Assembly: GCF_029958905.1 (NCBI RefSeq)
Contig: NZ_CP124614.1
Coordinates: 1,612,001-1,676,000 of the forward strand
Source of the DNA: Vibrio sp. YMD68
Lineage (GTDB): Bacteria; Pseudomonadota; Gammaproteobacteria; Enterobacterales; Vibrionaceae
Direction: 5' to 3'
DNA: 64,000 bases
Shown here: piece after piece, positions 7,610-17,077 of the stretch
How the letters are laid out: each line of letters starts with the position of its first letter
Numbering within the stretch: position 1 is the first letter of the stretch
Program-made: the position numbers and the translations under genes
Notes under the pieces: generated by a model
What the model was told of the DNA's origin: nothing
Databases searched by the model: none
Seen by the model: only the letters and a program-made list of their open reading frames with translations

Positions 7610-9304
7610 ATGTCTATAACAATCTCTTTTTATGACAACAATGCACAGCAGTGCTTCGAGCAATACACTGCGACGAATTTCGAGGCTGTGCATGGTTCGT
7701 GGAAAGCATTTTGGCCGTTGTCGAAAGATAGAGTCTTGGATGTTGGCGCTGGAACTGGCCGAGATGCTCTTTGGATGGCAGAGCAACATTGCGATGTTTT
7801 TGCTGTTGAGCCCGCAGAAGCGATGCGCAAGATAGGGCAAAAGCATACTGGGACCCATGTTACATGGATCGATGATTCACTCCCTTCGCTGAGCAAAGTG
7901 ATTAACTTGGGTTTTCGCTTTGACCTTATTCTAGTGAGCGCAGTGTGGATGCACATCGCGCCTTCGCATCGTGAACGTGCTTTTCGAAAACTTTCGAATT
8001 TGTTGGCACCGAATGGTCGGCTAGTCATTTCACTAAGGCATGGTGATTTTAATGACACCCGCCAATCATATAAAGTTAGTGGAGAAGAACTAGAGCAACT
8101 GGCAAAAGACTCTGCTTTAATTGTTCGACATGTATCATCGATGAATTCAGACTCATTGAATCGAGACGATGTAACGTGGCAAACGGTGGTGATGAGCTTG
8201 CCTGATGATGGCTCAGGCGATCTGACTAAAATTCGACATATTGTGGTTAATGACAATAAAGCGGCAACCTACAAACTCGCGCTACTTCGCACCCTGTTGC
8301 GGATTGCCGATGCTCACTCTGGTTCTGTGGTCGACAGAACCGATGGGAAAGTGGCAATCCCACTCGGTCTCGTGGCGTTGTACTGGATCCGCCAGTTTAA
8401 GCGCTTAATCGATATTGGTGATATCCAACAAAACAGCAATCCAAATAAGGGGTTAGGTTTCATAAAGCCAGATGGTTGGCACAAGCTAAAACATATTGGC
8501 GTTGACGATTTATCAGTAGGTTCCATTTTCGTCGGTGATGAAGCTAAAGCGCTTCAAGAAACGTTTAAAGATACACTCGATACCATCATCCAAAATCCTG
8601 TGAAATTTACTTATATCGGTGATAAACAGAATTGTGTATTTTCCGTTACTCGTAAGACAAAACGTAAGAAGAAAAACATTGTGTTAGACCGAGGTTTCTT
8701 TGAAAGCTATGGTTATTTTATTCTTGATGAAAGTTTATGGGAGTGCTTGCGTTTATTCCATTCGTGGATAGAACCTCTAGTGGTTAACCAGTGGGTGATA
8801 GAGATGCAAAAGTATAGTCGCAATCAAGCACGTAATATTTCTTTGCAGACTTACTATGATTATTTAGTTTGGGTAGAGAAAGATCACGATACTCGTGCTG
8901 TTCGCAAACGAGTAGACCAAATTACTCAGCAACAAGGCAGAGTCGAGAGTGTTTGGAGTGGTCAAAAGTTGCAGTCAACGTATCAAATCGATCACTGTTT
9001 ACCTTTTGTATATTGGCCCAATAACGATAGATGGAATTTGTTGCCTTCTACAGCGGCAGAAAACAACAAAAAGAGCAATCGTGTTCCTAGCCAACAGCGT
9101 TTGCAGGATTCGAAGACTCGAATTGTAGAGTGGTGGACAATGGCTTGGTTGGGAACGGAGAGTGAGGATCGTTTTTTCCAAGAAGCATGCTTATCTTTGC
9201 CTAATGTTTCGCCGCAATGCCGTGATTTCGAAGAAGTCTTTGAGGCTATGAATTTGCAAATTAGAGGCGTCAAAAGCCGCTTACTAATCAACGAATGGCT
9301 ATAA
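7610..9304 (+). CDS. Class I SAM-dependent methyltransferase fused to an HNH endonuclease domain
   Basis: Residues about 35-170 form a class I methyltransferase: motif I VLDVGAGTGRD at 42-52, an acidic end of beta-2 (AVEP), and strand 4 DLILVSAVWMH. It looks more like small-molecule or RNA methyltransferases (UbiE type) than DNA methylases. A middle region (about 190-440) of unknown fold carries a lysine-rich patch near 345-352. The C-terminus has an HNH beta-beta-alpha-metal motif, IDHCLPF at about 460-466 with N and NNKKS near 476-489. I prefer the ATG at 7610 over an upstream TTG at 7598. It lies 189 bases after the helicase pair on the same strand, probably with its own promoter. The fusion is unusual and its function is unknown; self-protection by methylation with HNH cleavage is inference. 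Confidence 0.75.
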   Translation: MSITISFYDNNAQQCFEQYTATNFEAVHGSWKAFWPLSKDRVLDVGAGTGRDALWMAEQHCDVFAVEPAEAMRKIGQKHTGTHVTWIDDSLPSLSKVINLGFRFDLILVSAVWMHIAPSHRERAFRKLSNLLAPNGRLVISLRHGDFNDTRQSYKVSGEELEQLAKDSALIVRHVSSMNSDSLNRDDVTWQTVVMSLPDDGSGDLTKIRHIVVNDNKAATYKLALLRTLLRIADAHSGSVVDRTDGKVAIPLGLVALYWIRQFKRLIDIGDIQQNSNPNKGLGFIKPDGWHKLKHIGVDDLSVGSIFVGDEAKALQETFKDTLDTIIQNPVKFTYIGDKQNCVFSVTRKTKRKKKNIVLDRGFFESYGYFILDESLWECLRLFHSWIEPLVVNQWVIEMQKYSRNQARNISLQTYYDYLVWVEKDHDTRAVRKRVDQITQQQGRVESVWSGQKLQSTYQIDHCLPFVYWPNNDRWNLLPSTAAENNKKSNRVPSQQRLQDSKTRIVEWWTMAWLGTESEDRFFQEACLSLPNVSPQCRDFEEVFEAMNLQIRGVKSRLLINEWL

Positions 9305-9551
9305 TCTTTCGAACAGGCCACACAGTATTTTCTGAGTCGTAGTTTTAATCCTCTTGGGCTCCTTTGTTTGGTTGGCAGTAGGTGCATCGTACTTACTCGA
9401 GCTGCCAGTAGTATGAAAAATAGGATCAAACTTTTCCCTTTCGCTCATTTTGTAGGAGAGGTCTAGTTTTACTAACGCCATTAGTTTTGGACAAATACAA
9501 AGGTTGGTAAATGGCAGTCGCTTCCAATACAGCAAGCTATGTCATAAATAT

Positions 9552-9581
9552 GGCTAGGCGAGTCAGGCGACTCGCCTAGCC
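9552..9581 (-). terminator. 13-bp perfect hairpin downstream of the chemoreceptor gene
   Basis: GGCTAGGCGAGTC at 9552-9564 pairs perfectly with 9569-9581 across a 4-nt loop. It lies just past the stop codon of the minus-strand chemoreceptor gene. The flanking T run is weak, so it may act as a terminator or as an RNA-end protector. The rest of 9305-9599 shows no gene and marks the right edge of the accessory block. Confidence 0.6.
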
Positions 9582-9599
9582 AACGAGTTTATGCTGGGC

Positions 9600-11003
9600 T
9601 TAAGCTTTTAGTCCAGTAAGAAGGTTCTCCATATTGTTACTTTGTTGACGTAGCTGTTCGATATTACCTGTCGCAGAGCTGATCAGTTTACAAACGTTAT
9701 CGGCTTGAGTTCTAACTTCCTCAACGCTTGAAGCAATATTATCGGCGACTGCGCCTTGTTGCTCTGCGGCTGTGGCTATTTGAACACTGGAATTAGAGAT
9801 CGACTGGTTTCGGTCGGCAAGATCCCCAATTTCTTGATTGACTTCAGCCATCAGGCTTTGGCCTTCTTCTGCATTGTGCACGGTGACGTTCATTAACTTA
9901 GTCAATGACTGGCTGTTTTTTTGCAAAGCTTCTATCATCGATTGGATCTCAACTGTCGCTTGTTGAGTGCGTCCTGCTAACGCTCGCACTTCATCAGCCA
10001 CTACCGCAAAGCCTCGGCCTTGTTCACCAGCGCGAGCGGCTTCAATGGCGGCATTCAGAGCAAGAAGGTTGGTTTGTTCAGAAATACCGTTGATGGCCAT
10101 GACCACTTCGTCGATTTTAGCCGCATTGGAATCTAACTCTTCGACGGCTTCAGAGGCTGAGCGAACTTCGTTGGCGAGGTTAGAAATAGAGTTAAGGGTA
10201 TTGGAAACCTTCCCTTGTCCTTGCTGCGCGACACTTTGAGCTTCTTCCGTCTGGTTACTCGAATCGTGAGCTAAGCTTGCCACCTCTCGAATAGAACACG
10301 CCATTTCTTCGGTAGCGCTCGCCAAAGAGTTTAAGTGTTCTTGCTGAATATTCGATAGTTCTGAGCTTTGCTGAGTGGACTGGTTTAAATCTGAGCTGAT
10401 TTGTTGCATCAATGCCATTGACTCTTGAATGGATGCCACCATTTTTTGCTCTCGATCCGCCAATTTGTCTATGGTGATCGCGATGGTACTGAACTCATCT
10501 CGTACCAGGAAAAAATTCATACGTTGAGTGAGATCGCCATCTGCCAGCGTCGATAGTGCTTTATTCATTGTGAACATAGCACCGCCGATGAACGTCATGA
10601 TGTAGTAAACACCGATGGCCATGACGAGTATGGTCAGGGCAATAAGTCCGATTTGTAAGGTGCTCATTGAGTTCCAAATATTTACATCATGTGACGCAAT
10701 GAGAGAATAGGCGCCGTTTAGAACACGAATGGAGCCTTCACCTGAACCCAATGAAATACTATCTGAGCTTGCTATGATTTGACTTATTTGTTGCTTCGAC
10801 AGGTTTCCTTCTTCGATGAAACTTTTCATCAAAACAAGCTCTTCCTGATAAAGGTTATCGAGCATTGTGTCTGAAGCATTGTCTAAAACAAGCGTTAGGA
10901 TACCAAGAGCAAGTAACGGGAGAATCAAAAGGAGATAGAATTTTTCTTGAATTTTTAAGTGGATGAGATATTTATCGATCCATCGAAAAGCAGTTTCTTT
11001 CAT
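9600..11003 (-). CDS. Methyl-accepting chemotaxis protein
   Basis: This is a transmembrane chemoreceptor of 467 residues counted from the ATG at 11003; an upstream TTG is less likely. It has a first membrane helix ([17 protein letters not shown], about 22-38), a short periplasmic sensor region of about 75 residues, a second helix ([17 protein letters not shown]), a HAMP domain, and a long coiled-coil signalling domain. The conserved hairpin tip is present ([19 protein letters not shown] then [18 protein letters not shown]). It would signal through CheW/CheA at the membrane. The ligand-binding region is too small for a full Cache or four-helix domain, and the ligand cannot be predicted. Confidence 0.93.
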   Translation of the reverse strand: MKETAFRWIDKYLIHLKIQEKFYLLLILPLLALGILTLVLDNASDTMLDNLYQEELVLMKSFIEEGNLSKQQISQIIASSDSISLGSGEGSIRVLNGAYSLIASHDVNIWNSMSTLQIGLIALTILVMAIGVYYIMTFIGGAMFTMNKALSTLADGDLTQRMNFFLVRDEFSTIAITIDKLADREQKMVASIQESMALMQQISSDLNQSTQQSSELSNIQQEHLNSLASATEEMACSIREVASLAHDSSNQTEEAQSVAQQGQGKVSNTLNSISNLANEVRSASEAVEELDSNAAKIDEVVMAINGISEQTNLLALNAAIEAARAGEQGRGFAVVADEVRALAGRTQQATVEIQSMIEALQKNSQSLTKLMNVTVHNAEEGQSLMAEVNQEIGDLADRNQSISNSSVQIATAAEQQGAVADNIASSVEEVRTQADNVCKLISSATGNIEQLRQQSNNMENLLTGLKA

Positions 11004-11104
11004 AATAGTAATATCCAAATAGAACAGACCCAATTCTCACTATTGATAATTGGAATAAATAGACATGACGAATATAACATTTTTGACATTATGGGCGCAT
11101 AGAT

Positions 11105-11377
11105 ATGATTGAAAATTGCTATAGGTTCACAGTATCTGGCACGGTTCAGGGCGTTGGCTTTCGGTATTTTACGGCCATGAAAGCCAAAGAGTTGAACATA
11201 ATGGGTTACGTAAGAAATATGGCGAATGGAGAGGTTGAAGTCGTCGCGATAGGCAGTGATAAAAAGCTGAATGAATTGAGTGCTTGGTTAAGGAAAGGGC
11301 CACGTTTGTCGAATGTTTCTGAGGTAAAAATGGAGGCAGCGATTGCTCCTCCTTGCCATGACTTTAGAATCAGCTAA
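11105..11377 (+). CDS. acyP: Acylphosphatase
   Basis: A 90-residue protein with the acylphosphatase fingerprint: GTVQGVGFRYFT with the catalytic Arg at the N-terminus, and the Asn-containing GYVRNMANGEVEV strand-turn that orients water. It hydrolyses the carboxyl-phosphate bond of acylphosphates in the cytoplasm. It stands alone on the + strand, divergent from the chemoreceptor gene and convergent with tusE, as its E. coli counterpart yccX neighbours tusE. Confidence 0.95.
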   Translation: MIENCYRFTVSGTVQGVGFRYFTAMKAKELNIMGYVRNMANGEVEVVAIGSDKKLNELSAWLRKGPRLSNVSEVKMEAAIAPPCHDFRIS

Positions 11378-11406
11378 TCGACTATTCGGTGAACCAAGCT
11401 TTAATT

Positions 11407-11736
11407 TTACAGACACTTCGCTGGTTTTGGTAGTCCAGCCAGTTTCGTGGCTTGTTTTGCTGGGCCTTTTTTGAAGAGCTTAAAGAGGTACTTGCTGTTC
11501 CCTTTCTCTGGACCGTGTGCTTTTTCCATCGCTTTAACCAACATTCGTACCGCTGGAGAGGTATTGAACTCTATGTAAAAATCTCGAACAAAATGGATGA
11601 CTTCTAAGTGAGCATCCGTGATGTCAATGCCTTCTTCTTTTGCAAGGATAGCGATCATGCCTTCTTCCCAATCTGAATGATTAAGCAGGTACCCTTGGGC
11701 ATCGGTTTGAATTTCTTTATCGTTAAATATAAACAT
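11407..11736 (-). CDS. tusE: Sulfur relay protein TusE (DsrC family)
   Basis: The 109-residue DsrC/TusE family protein ends in KPAKCL, where the penultimate Cys accepts persulfide sulfur from TusBCD and hands it to MnmA for 2-thiouridine formation at tRNA position 34. The conserved helical body includes [18 protein letters not shown] and [12 protein letters not shown]. Only the terminal Cys is kept, as in TusE, rather than the two-Cys arm of dissimilatory DsrC. It faces acyP tail to tail. Confidence 0.95.
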   Translation of the reverse strand: MFIFNDKEIQTDAQGYLLNHSDWEEGMIAILAKEEGIDITDAHLEVIHFVRDFYIEFNTSPAVRMLVKAMEKAHGPEKGNSKYLFKLFKKGPAKQATKLAGLPKPAKCL

Positions 11737-11860
11737 AAGACGTACTTACTTAGAAGTGAATTGTATACAGTGATTAGGAAACGAGGCTAGGGTACCTTAG
11801 CTTGCTGGATAAACTCAAGTACCTTGTTCGCCTCAATGAAAAATGGCTGATTACACGAAA

Positions 11861-11887
11861 AAACCCAAGAACGATGTCCTTGGGTTT
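11861..11887 (-). terminator. Terminator of the yccA-like gene
   Basis: AAACCCAAG / CTTGGGTTT stem with a T run on the minus strand, just past the Bax-inhibitor-1 family gene. Confidence 0.85.
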
Positions 11888-11934
11888 CAATGTTTAACAC
11901 TCTCAATTCACATAGATGTGAATATCAAAGCACG

Positions 11935-12600
11935 TTAGTCATTATTGTTCATAATGCCTAGGATGCTGAGTAGGCTGATAAAGATGTTGTAGATCGAGAC
12001 ATACAAAGTAATCGTTGCTGAGATATAGTTTGTCTCACCACCACGAATGATGCTTTGAGTTGTCATTAATATCGCCATGGTAGAGAACACGATGAATAGG
12101 CTGCTCAATGCAAGGCTTAAAATCGTTGACTGGATGAAGATGCTAGCAACTACGCCAACTACCAGTACAACAAACAACGATAGCATTAGACCACCCATCA
12201 TTGATAAGTCGCGCTTAGTCGTTAATGCGTATGCGGAAGCAGCAATAAACGATAATGCTGTACCGCCTAGTGCAGTAACGATAACGTCACCCATTCCAGC
12301 ACCTAAGTACATGTTTAAGATTGGTCCTGTGGTGTAACCAAGGAAACCAGTAAAAACGAATGTTAGACCTAGACCCAAACCATTGTTACGGTTCTTTTCA
12401 ATCATGAATAGAAGGCCATAAAATGCGACTAACATGATAATAAAACCAGGGTGTGGAAGGTTCATTGCCATAGATGCGCCTGCAACAACCGCAGACCATA
12501 ATAAAGTCATGGAAAGCAGTGCGTAGGTATTACGCAAAACTTTATTCGTTTGTAGGGCACTTTCCTGAGTTGAAGTGCGGGTAAACATAGGACTGTTCAT
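11935..12600 (-). CDS. yccA: Bax inhibitor-1 / YccA family membrane protein
   Basis: The 221-residue integral membrane protein has seven hydrophobic segments and the BI-1 family ending (YNIFISLLSILGIMNNND). E. coli YccA interacts with the FtsH-HflKC protease and modulates its action on membrane proteins; related proteins are pH-dependent calcium leak channels. The start at 12600 has a good GAGGAAG ribosome-binding site. It is followed downstream by tusE, the arrangement seen around yccA in other Gammaproteobacteria. It probably forms its own transcript, because terminators lie on both sides. Confidence 0.93.
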   Translation of the reverse strand: MNSPMFTRTSTQESALQTNKVLRNTYALLSMTLLWSAVVAGASMAMNLPHPGFIIMLVAFYGLLFMIEKNRNNGLGLGLTFVFTGFLGYTTGPILNMYLGAGMGDVIVTALGGTALSFIAASAYALTTKRDLSMMGGLMLSLFVVLVVGVVASIFIQSTILSLALSSLFIVFSTMAILMTTQSIIRGGETNYISATITLYVSIYNIFISLLSILGIMNNND

Positions 12601-12751
12601 AATCTTCCTCGTGAAGAGTTTATCTTGATAAGTCTATTTATGGGGTCGTTGGTGTAAAAAATCAACCCATGATGTAACTAACGTTAAATAAAATAATAAT
12701 GGAAAATAGCGAATTGTGTACTTCAAAAGATGTAACACAATATAACTAAAA

Positions 12752-12777
12752 AAAGAGGTGACTATGATCACCTCTTT
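12752..12777 (-). terminator. Terminator of the amino-acid ABC transporter operon
   Basis: AAAGAGGTGA / TCACCTCTTT stem with a 6-nt loop, followed on the minus strand by a run of T. It lies downstream of aapP. Confidence 0.85.
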
Positions 12778-12782
12778 CTCTG

Positions 12783-12819
12783 AGTGTGTGCAAACCTAAT
12801 ACATGGATTTGCACACACT
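12783..12819 (-). terminator. Second hairpin between aapP and its terminator
   Basis: A perfect 12-bp inverted repeat, AGTGTGTGCAAA / TTTGCACACACT, with a 13-nt loop lies between the aapP stop and the T-rich terminator. Without a T run it may serve to protect the mRNA 3' end, or bind a regulator. Confidence 0.5.
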
Positions 12820-12848
12820 GCATCTATAATGCACGGAAATCAGTGCTT

Positions 12849-13613
12849 TTAATGATGTAAAATCTGAGCCAGGAAGTTTTGAGTTCGATCGGATTGCGGA
12901 TTCTCAAAGAAATCTACAGGGTTGTTTTCTTCAATGATTTCGCCTGCATCCATGAATATCACTCGGTCTGCCACTTCTTTGGCGAAGCCCATTTCATGGG
13001 TTACACAAAGCATGGTCATTCCTTCTTCTGCGAGCTCAACCATAACATCCAGTACCTCGCGAACCATTTCTGGATCCAGTGCAGATGTTGGTTCATCAAA
13101 CAGCATAACTTGTGGATTCATACACAAAGATCGGGCAATAGCGACACGTTGCTGTTGTCCACCAGACAACTGTCCTGGGTATTTATCGGCTTGTTCTGGT
13201 ATTTTTACACGCTCAAGAAACTTCATCGCAATGGCTTCTGCTTCATCTTTGGGCATTTTTTTAACCCAAATTGGCGCTAATGTGCAATTTTCTAGCACGG
13301 TCAAATGTGGGAATAAGTTGAAGTGCTGAAAACACATGCCAACATCACGGCGCACTGCTTCAATGTTTTTTAGGTCTTCAGTCAATTCATTACCAGAAAC
13401 AAAGATATGACCTTTTTGGTGCTCTTCTAAGCGGTTAATACAACGAATCATTGTTGATTTTCCTGAACCTGATGGCCCACAGATGACAATTTTTTCGCCT
13501 TTTTTAACTTCTAGATTAATGTTTTTAAGAACGTGGAACTCACCGTACCACTTGTTCATGTCTTTTAACTCGATCATAAGACCTTGTGAGTTGTTGTCTG
13601 ATTGCTGCGTCAT
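12849..13613 (-). CDS. aapP: General L-amino acid ABC transporter, ATP-binding protein
   Basis: This 254-residue ABC ATPase is of the GlnQ/AapP type. It has Walker [11 protein letters not shown]-loop FQHFNLFPH, signature LSGGQQQR, Walker [13 protein letters not shown] and H-loop VTHEMGF. It powers uptake through the two permeases encoded just upstream. The start has an AAGGACG ribosome-binding site, and the gap to aapM is 22 bases. It is the last gene of aapJQMP and is followed by two hairpins. Confidence 0.95.
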   Translation of the reverse strand: MTQQSDNNSQGLMIELKDMNKWYGEFHVLKNINLEVKKGEKIVICGPSGSGKSTMIRCINRLEEHQKGHIFVSGNELTEDLKNIEAVRRDVGMCFQHFNLFPHLTVLENCTLAPIWVKKMPKDEAEAIAMKFLERVKIPEQADKYPGQLSGGQQQRVAIARSLCMNPQVMLFDEPTSALDPEMVREVLDVMVELAEEGMTMLCVTHEMGFAKEVADRVIFMDAGEIIEENNPVDFFENPQSDRTQNFLAQILHH

Positions 13614-13635
13614 AATACGTCCTTGATCTTCTTAA

Positions 13636-14733
13636 TTATCGTTTGTGACCGGTGTGAAGCTTGTTTTCTAACCATATCGAATATCTCGACATGCCAAAAC
13701 AGAACACCCAGAACACTAACGCGACAAATACATAACTTTCTGTTGAATATCCGAGCCACTCAGGGTCGGTATTCGCTGCTTGCCCTATACCCAATACATC
13801 AAACATACCAATGATGAGAACGAGACTGGTATCTTTAAATAAGCCAATGAAGGTGTTCACGATTGAAGGAATCGTGATTTTCAGTGCTTGGGGAAGGATA
13901 ATTAAACCTGTTTTTTTCCAGTAACTTAACCCCAATGCATCGGCTGCTTCGTATTGACCTTTAGGTATCGCTTGTAATCCACCACGTATAACTTCGGCCA
14001 TATAGGCGGAACTGAACAAGACCACACCGACTAGCGCGCGGATGAGTTTATCCGTTTCCATCCCTTCGGATAGAAAAAGCGGTAACATGACTGATGCCAT
14101 GAATAAGACGGTAATCAGTGGTACACCACGCCATATTTCAATGTAAACCGTACACATACTGCGGATGATAGGCATTTCAGATCGGCGGCCTAAGGCTAAA
14201 GCGACACCAATAGGCAACGATACGACAATACCAACCAGTGCAATGATCAGTGTAACCAGCAATCCGCCCCATTTGTGTGTATCGACAACTTCTAATCCAA
14301 ACACACCACCGTAAAGTAGGCCTGCGATCAGAAACGGGTAGACATTGACAAAGAACAGCCAAATCCACGTTCGCTTAGGCGTTTTTTCGTAAGCAAGTAG
14401 ACCGACGAAGATTGCCAGCGTGATGTAGAAAAGGCGAGGGCGCCATAGTTCTGCCTCTGGATAGAAGCCATACATAAACTGGTCCCAACGGACACTAATG
14501 AATACCCAGCAAGCTCCTTCACTGGTACACGCATCACGCGTGGTTCCGATCCAGTCTGCACTTAGGATTGCCCAGTCTGCAATTACCCACAGAAGTGAGA
14601 AAGAGAAATAGGCAAGGACAAGCGTGATAACACTGTTTATCGGCCCATTAAAAAGGTTTTTTCTTAACCAACCGACCGGCCCAACAGTATTGCCTGGAGG
14701 CGGAAGGTCAGGTTGAAATTGATGTATGCTCAT
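13636..14733 (-). CDS. aapM: General L-amino acid ABC transporter, permease AapM
   Basis: A long (365-residue) polar-amino-acid permease with an N-terminal extension and additional helices, as in AapM/BztC. It ends in a HisM/GlnP-type permease domain carrying the EAA loop (EVIRGGLQAIPKGQYEAADA). The ATG at 14733 has a GGAGAG site and sits one base after the aapQ stop; a start at 14754 would lie inside aapQ. It forms the inner-membrane channel with AapQ. Confidence 0.93.
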   Translation of the reverse strand: MSIHQFQPDLPPPGNTVGPVGWLRKNLFNGPINSVITLVLAYFSFSLLWVIADWAILSADWIGTTRDACTSEGACWVFISVRWDQFMYGFYPEAELWRPRLFYITLAIFVGLLAYEKTPKRTWIWLFFVNVYPFLIAGLLYGGVFGLEVVDTHKWGGLLVTLIIALVGIVVSLPIGVALALGRRSEMPIIRSMCTVYIEIWRGVPLITVLFMASVMLPLFLSEGMETDKLIRALVGVVLFSSAYMAEVIRGGLQAIPKGQYEAADALGLSYWKKTGLIILPQALKITIPSIVNTFIGLFKDTSLVLIIGMFDVLGIGQAANTDPEWLGYSTESYVFVALVFWVFCFGMSRYSIWLENKLHTGHKR

Positions 14734-14734
14734 C

Positions 14735-15931
14735 TTATCTCTCCACCAACGCAACTTTGCGGTTGTATATGTTCATCAAAGCCGACGTTAACAAGCTTAA
14801 GGTCAAGTAAACGCCCATTGTCATTGCGATAACTTCAATGGCCTGGCCTGTCTGGTTTAGCGTAGTACCCGCAAAAACGGAGACTAGATCTGGGTAACCA
14901 ATAGCCATAGCTAGTGATGAGTTTTTAGTCAGGTTTAAGTACTGGCTAGTTAGCGGTGGAATGATAATTCTCAAAGCTTGTGGGATAACAACAAGCTTAA
15001 GAGTTCTAGCTCGTGGGATTCCAAGTGACATTGCGGCTTCAGTTTGACCGTGGCTCACGGCATTGATACCCGATCGAACAATTTCTGCAATGAAAGAGGC
15101 TGTATAGATACTTAATGCGAGCATTAGAGCGGCAAGTTCAGGAATGATACTGATGCCACCTTTAAAGTTAAAACCTTTTAGCTCTGGGTACTCTGCAGAA
15201 ATTGGCATGCCCATCAAAACATACACAATCAGCGGTATACCAATGATCAGTCCTGCAGCAATGCGCCCCATTGGTGTTTGTTGGCCGGTTAACTTTTGTC
15301 TGTTTTTAGCCCAAATATTAATCGCAAATGTCGCGATAATACCAATGATAAAGGCTGCGATAACAATATTACTGCCTTGCTCAAAGATCGGCGCAGGAAA
15401 ATACAATCCACGAACATTCAAAAAGATAGCTTCGCCTAAACTCATGCTTTGTCGAGCAGAAGGTAAAGCTTGAAGAACAGCGAAATACCAAAAAAAGATC
15501 TGTAAAAGAAGGGGGATGTTTCGGAATATCTCGATATACACAGCAGCAAAGCGGCTCACTAACCAGTTAGAGGAGAGCCTTGCTACACCCATCGTAAAAC
15601 CGATAACCGTTGCTAGGATGATACCAAGAACAGACACAAGTGCCGTGTTAAGTAAACCAACAAAGAAAGTTCTACCATATGAGAACGTTTCATCATATTC
15701 AATAAGTGTTAAACCTATACCGAAGCCCGCTTCTTGCTCTAGAAACCCAAAACCAGTGGCAATGCCACGAGCATCAAGGTTAGTGAGAGCATTGTTGACA
15801 ATGGTATAGACGAAAAAGAACAAAGCCAATACGGCAACTATCTGGAAGACGACAGATCGAAAAGTGGGATTGTAGAGCAGGCTAGCACTCTTTCCCTGCG
15901 GGGAAGGCGCAGTACTTTGATTGGGTTTCAT
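14735..15931 (-). CDS. aapQ: General L-amino acid ABC transporter, permease AapQ
   Basis: The 398-residue permease has a first helix (VVFQIVAVLALFFFVYTIV), a long insert typical of AapQ/BztB, and a C-terminal transporter domain with EAA loop EIVRSGINAVSHGQTEAAMS. It partners AapM in the inner membrane. Translation of aapM is nearly coupled to its stop. A GC-rich hairpin in the 117-base gap after aapJ probably lowers its expression relative to the binding protein. Confidence 0.93.
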   Translation of the reverse strand: MKPNQSTAPSPQGKSASLLYNPTFRSVVFQIVAVLALFFFVYTIVNNALTNLDARGIATGFGFLEQEAGFGIGLTLIEYDETFSYGRTFFVGLLNTALVSVLGIILATVIGFTMGVARLSSNWLVSRFAAVYIEIFRNIPLLLQIFFWYFAVLQALPSARQSMSLGEAIFLNVRGLYFPAPIFEQGSNIVIAAFIIGIIATFAINIWAKNRQKLTGQQTPMGRIAAGLIIGIPLIVYVLMGMPISAEYPELKGFNFKGGISIIPELAALMLALSIYTASFIAEIVRSGINAVSHGQTEAAMSLGIPRARTLKLVVIPQALRIIIPPLTSQYLNLTKNSSLAMAIGYPDLVSVFAGTTLNQTGQAIEVIAMTMGVYLTLSLLTSALMNIYNRKVALVER

Positions 15932-16016
15932 ACAACAATAACCTCAAAATCCATTTTTATTATAAAACTTACTGATTTTCATAATTGTTTTATACGTTAA
16001 ACTTTAAATAGCAAAA

Positions 16017-16034
16017 GGGCGGCCTAAACCGCCC
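16017..16034 (-). terminator. Intra-operon hairpin after aapJ
   Basis: GGGCGG / CCGCCC stem with a 6-nt loop and a short T stretch on the minus strand, between aapJ and aapQ. It is likely a partial terminator or stabiliser that raises binding-protein mRNA over permease mRNA. Confidence 0.6.
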
Positions 16035-16048
16035 ATTTTGTATAGTTA

Positions 16049-17077
16049 TTAACGGATTGGTGGAGCGTACATAAAGCCGCCAGCGTTCCAAAGTGCGTTA
16101 ACACCTCGAGAAATCTGTAGTGGTGAGCCTGTACCAACAGTACGTTCAAAACTCTCACCGTAGTTACCTACTTGCTTAATGACTTGGTAACCCCAATCAT
16201 CAGGAATCCCAAGAGCTTTACCTTTAGGGCCGTCTACACCAAGAATACGCTTGATGTTTGGATCGGTAGATTTAAGCATTTGCTCAGCATTTTGAGAGGT
16301 AATGCCGTACTCTTCCGCGTTAATCATTGCGTTTAGAGTCCACTTAGCAACGTTAAACCATTTGTCGTCATCTTGACGAACAACTGGGCCTAGTGGCTCT
16401 TTAGAGATGATTTCAGGAAGTACCATCGCTGAAGAAGGATCCTGAAGGTTCAAACGAAGCGCGTAAAGACCAGATTGGTCGGTTGTGAGAACATCACAAC
16501 GGCCTGCGTCGAAGCCTTTTGATGTTTGAGCCGCTGTATCAAATACAACTGGCTTGTAAGCCATACCTTGGTTACGGAAGTAATCCGCTAGGTTTAGCTC
16601 AGTCGTCGTACCTGATTGAACACATACTGATGCGCCATCAAGTTCTTTTGCGCTAGTAAGACCTAGGTCTTTCTTAACCATGAAACCTTGACCATCGTAG
16701 TAGTTAACACCGACAAAGTTCAAACCCAGCGCGGTATCGCGGTGAAGTGTCCATGTTGTGTTACGTGATAGAACATCGATTTCACCAGATTGAAGAGCGG
16801 TGAAACGTTCTTTAGCCGTTAGCGGTACATACTTGACTTTAGTTTTGTCGCCCAGAACTGCTGCTGCAAGTCCTTGACAATATTCTACATCAATCCCTTC
16901 CCACTCACCTTTCGAGTTTGGGTTAGAAAACCCTGGTAGACCAGTACTGACACCACAAGTTAGAAAACCTTGTTTAGTAACTTTATCAAGAGTGCTGTCT
17001 GCAGCTGCAGCTGTTGTCGACATTAGGGCAGTCGATGCAGCTACTACAGAAGCAAGAAGTGTTAGTTTATTTGTCAT
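16049..17077 (-). CDS. aapJ: General L-amino acid ABC transporter, periplasmic binding protein
   Basis: A family-3 solute-binding protein of 342 residues. The ATG at 17077 follows an AGGAAGG ribosome-binding site and starts a clear signal peptide (MTNKLTLLASVVAASTALM, cleavage near AAA-ADS); the longer frame from 17101 is unlikely. The mature part has the family pattern GFSNPNSKGEWEGIDVEYC and DVLSRNTTWTLHRD. It captures a broad range of L-amino acids in the periplasm for AapQMP. It is first in the operon and should be the most highly expressed. Confidence 0.95.
   Translation of the reverse strand: MTNKLTLLASVVAASTALMSTTAAAADSTLDKVTKQGFLTCGVSTGLPGFSNPNSKGEWEGIDVEYCQGLAAAVLGDKTKVKYVPLTAKERFTALQSGEIDVLSRNTTWTLHRDTALGLNFVGVNYYDGQGFMVKKDLGLTSAKELDGASVCVQSGTTTELNLADYFRNQGMAYKPVVFDTAAQTSKGFDAGRCDVLTTDQSGLYALRLNLQDPSSAMVLPEIISKEPLGPVVRQDDDKWFNVAKWTLNAMINAEEYGITSQNAEQMLKSTDPNIKRILGVDGPKGKALGIPDDWGYQVIKQVGNYGESFERTVGTGSPLQISRGVNALWNAGGFMYAPPIR

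Noticed and set aside
7630..8256. 208-residue minus-strand frame opposite the methyltransferase domain
   Set aside because: It is antisense to a clear SAM methyltransferase and has no domain of its own.
9299..9535. 78-residue minus-strand open frame after the HNH gene
   Set aside because: No recognisable motif and no good start context; it lies in a decayed-looking junction and may be chance.
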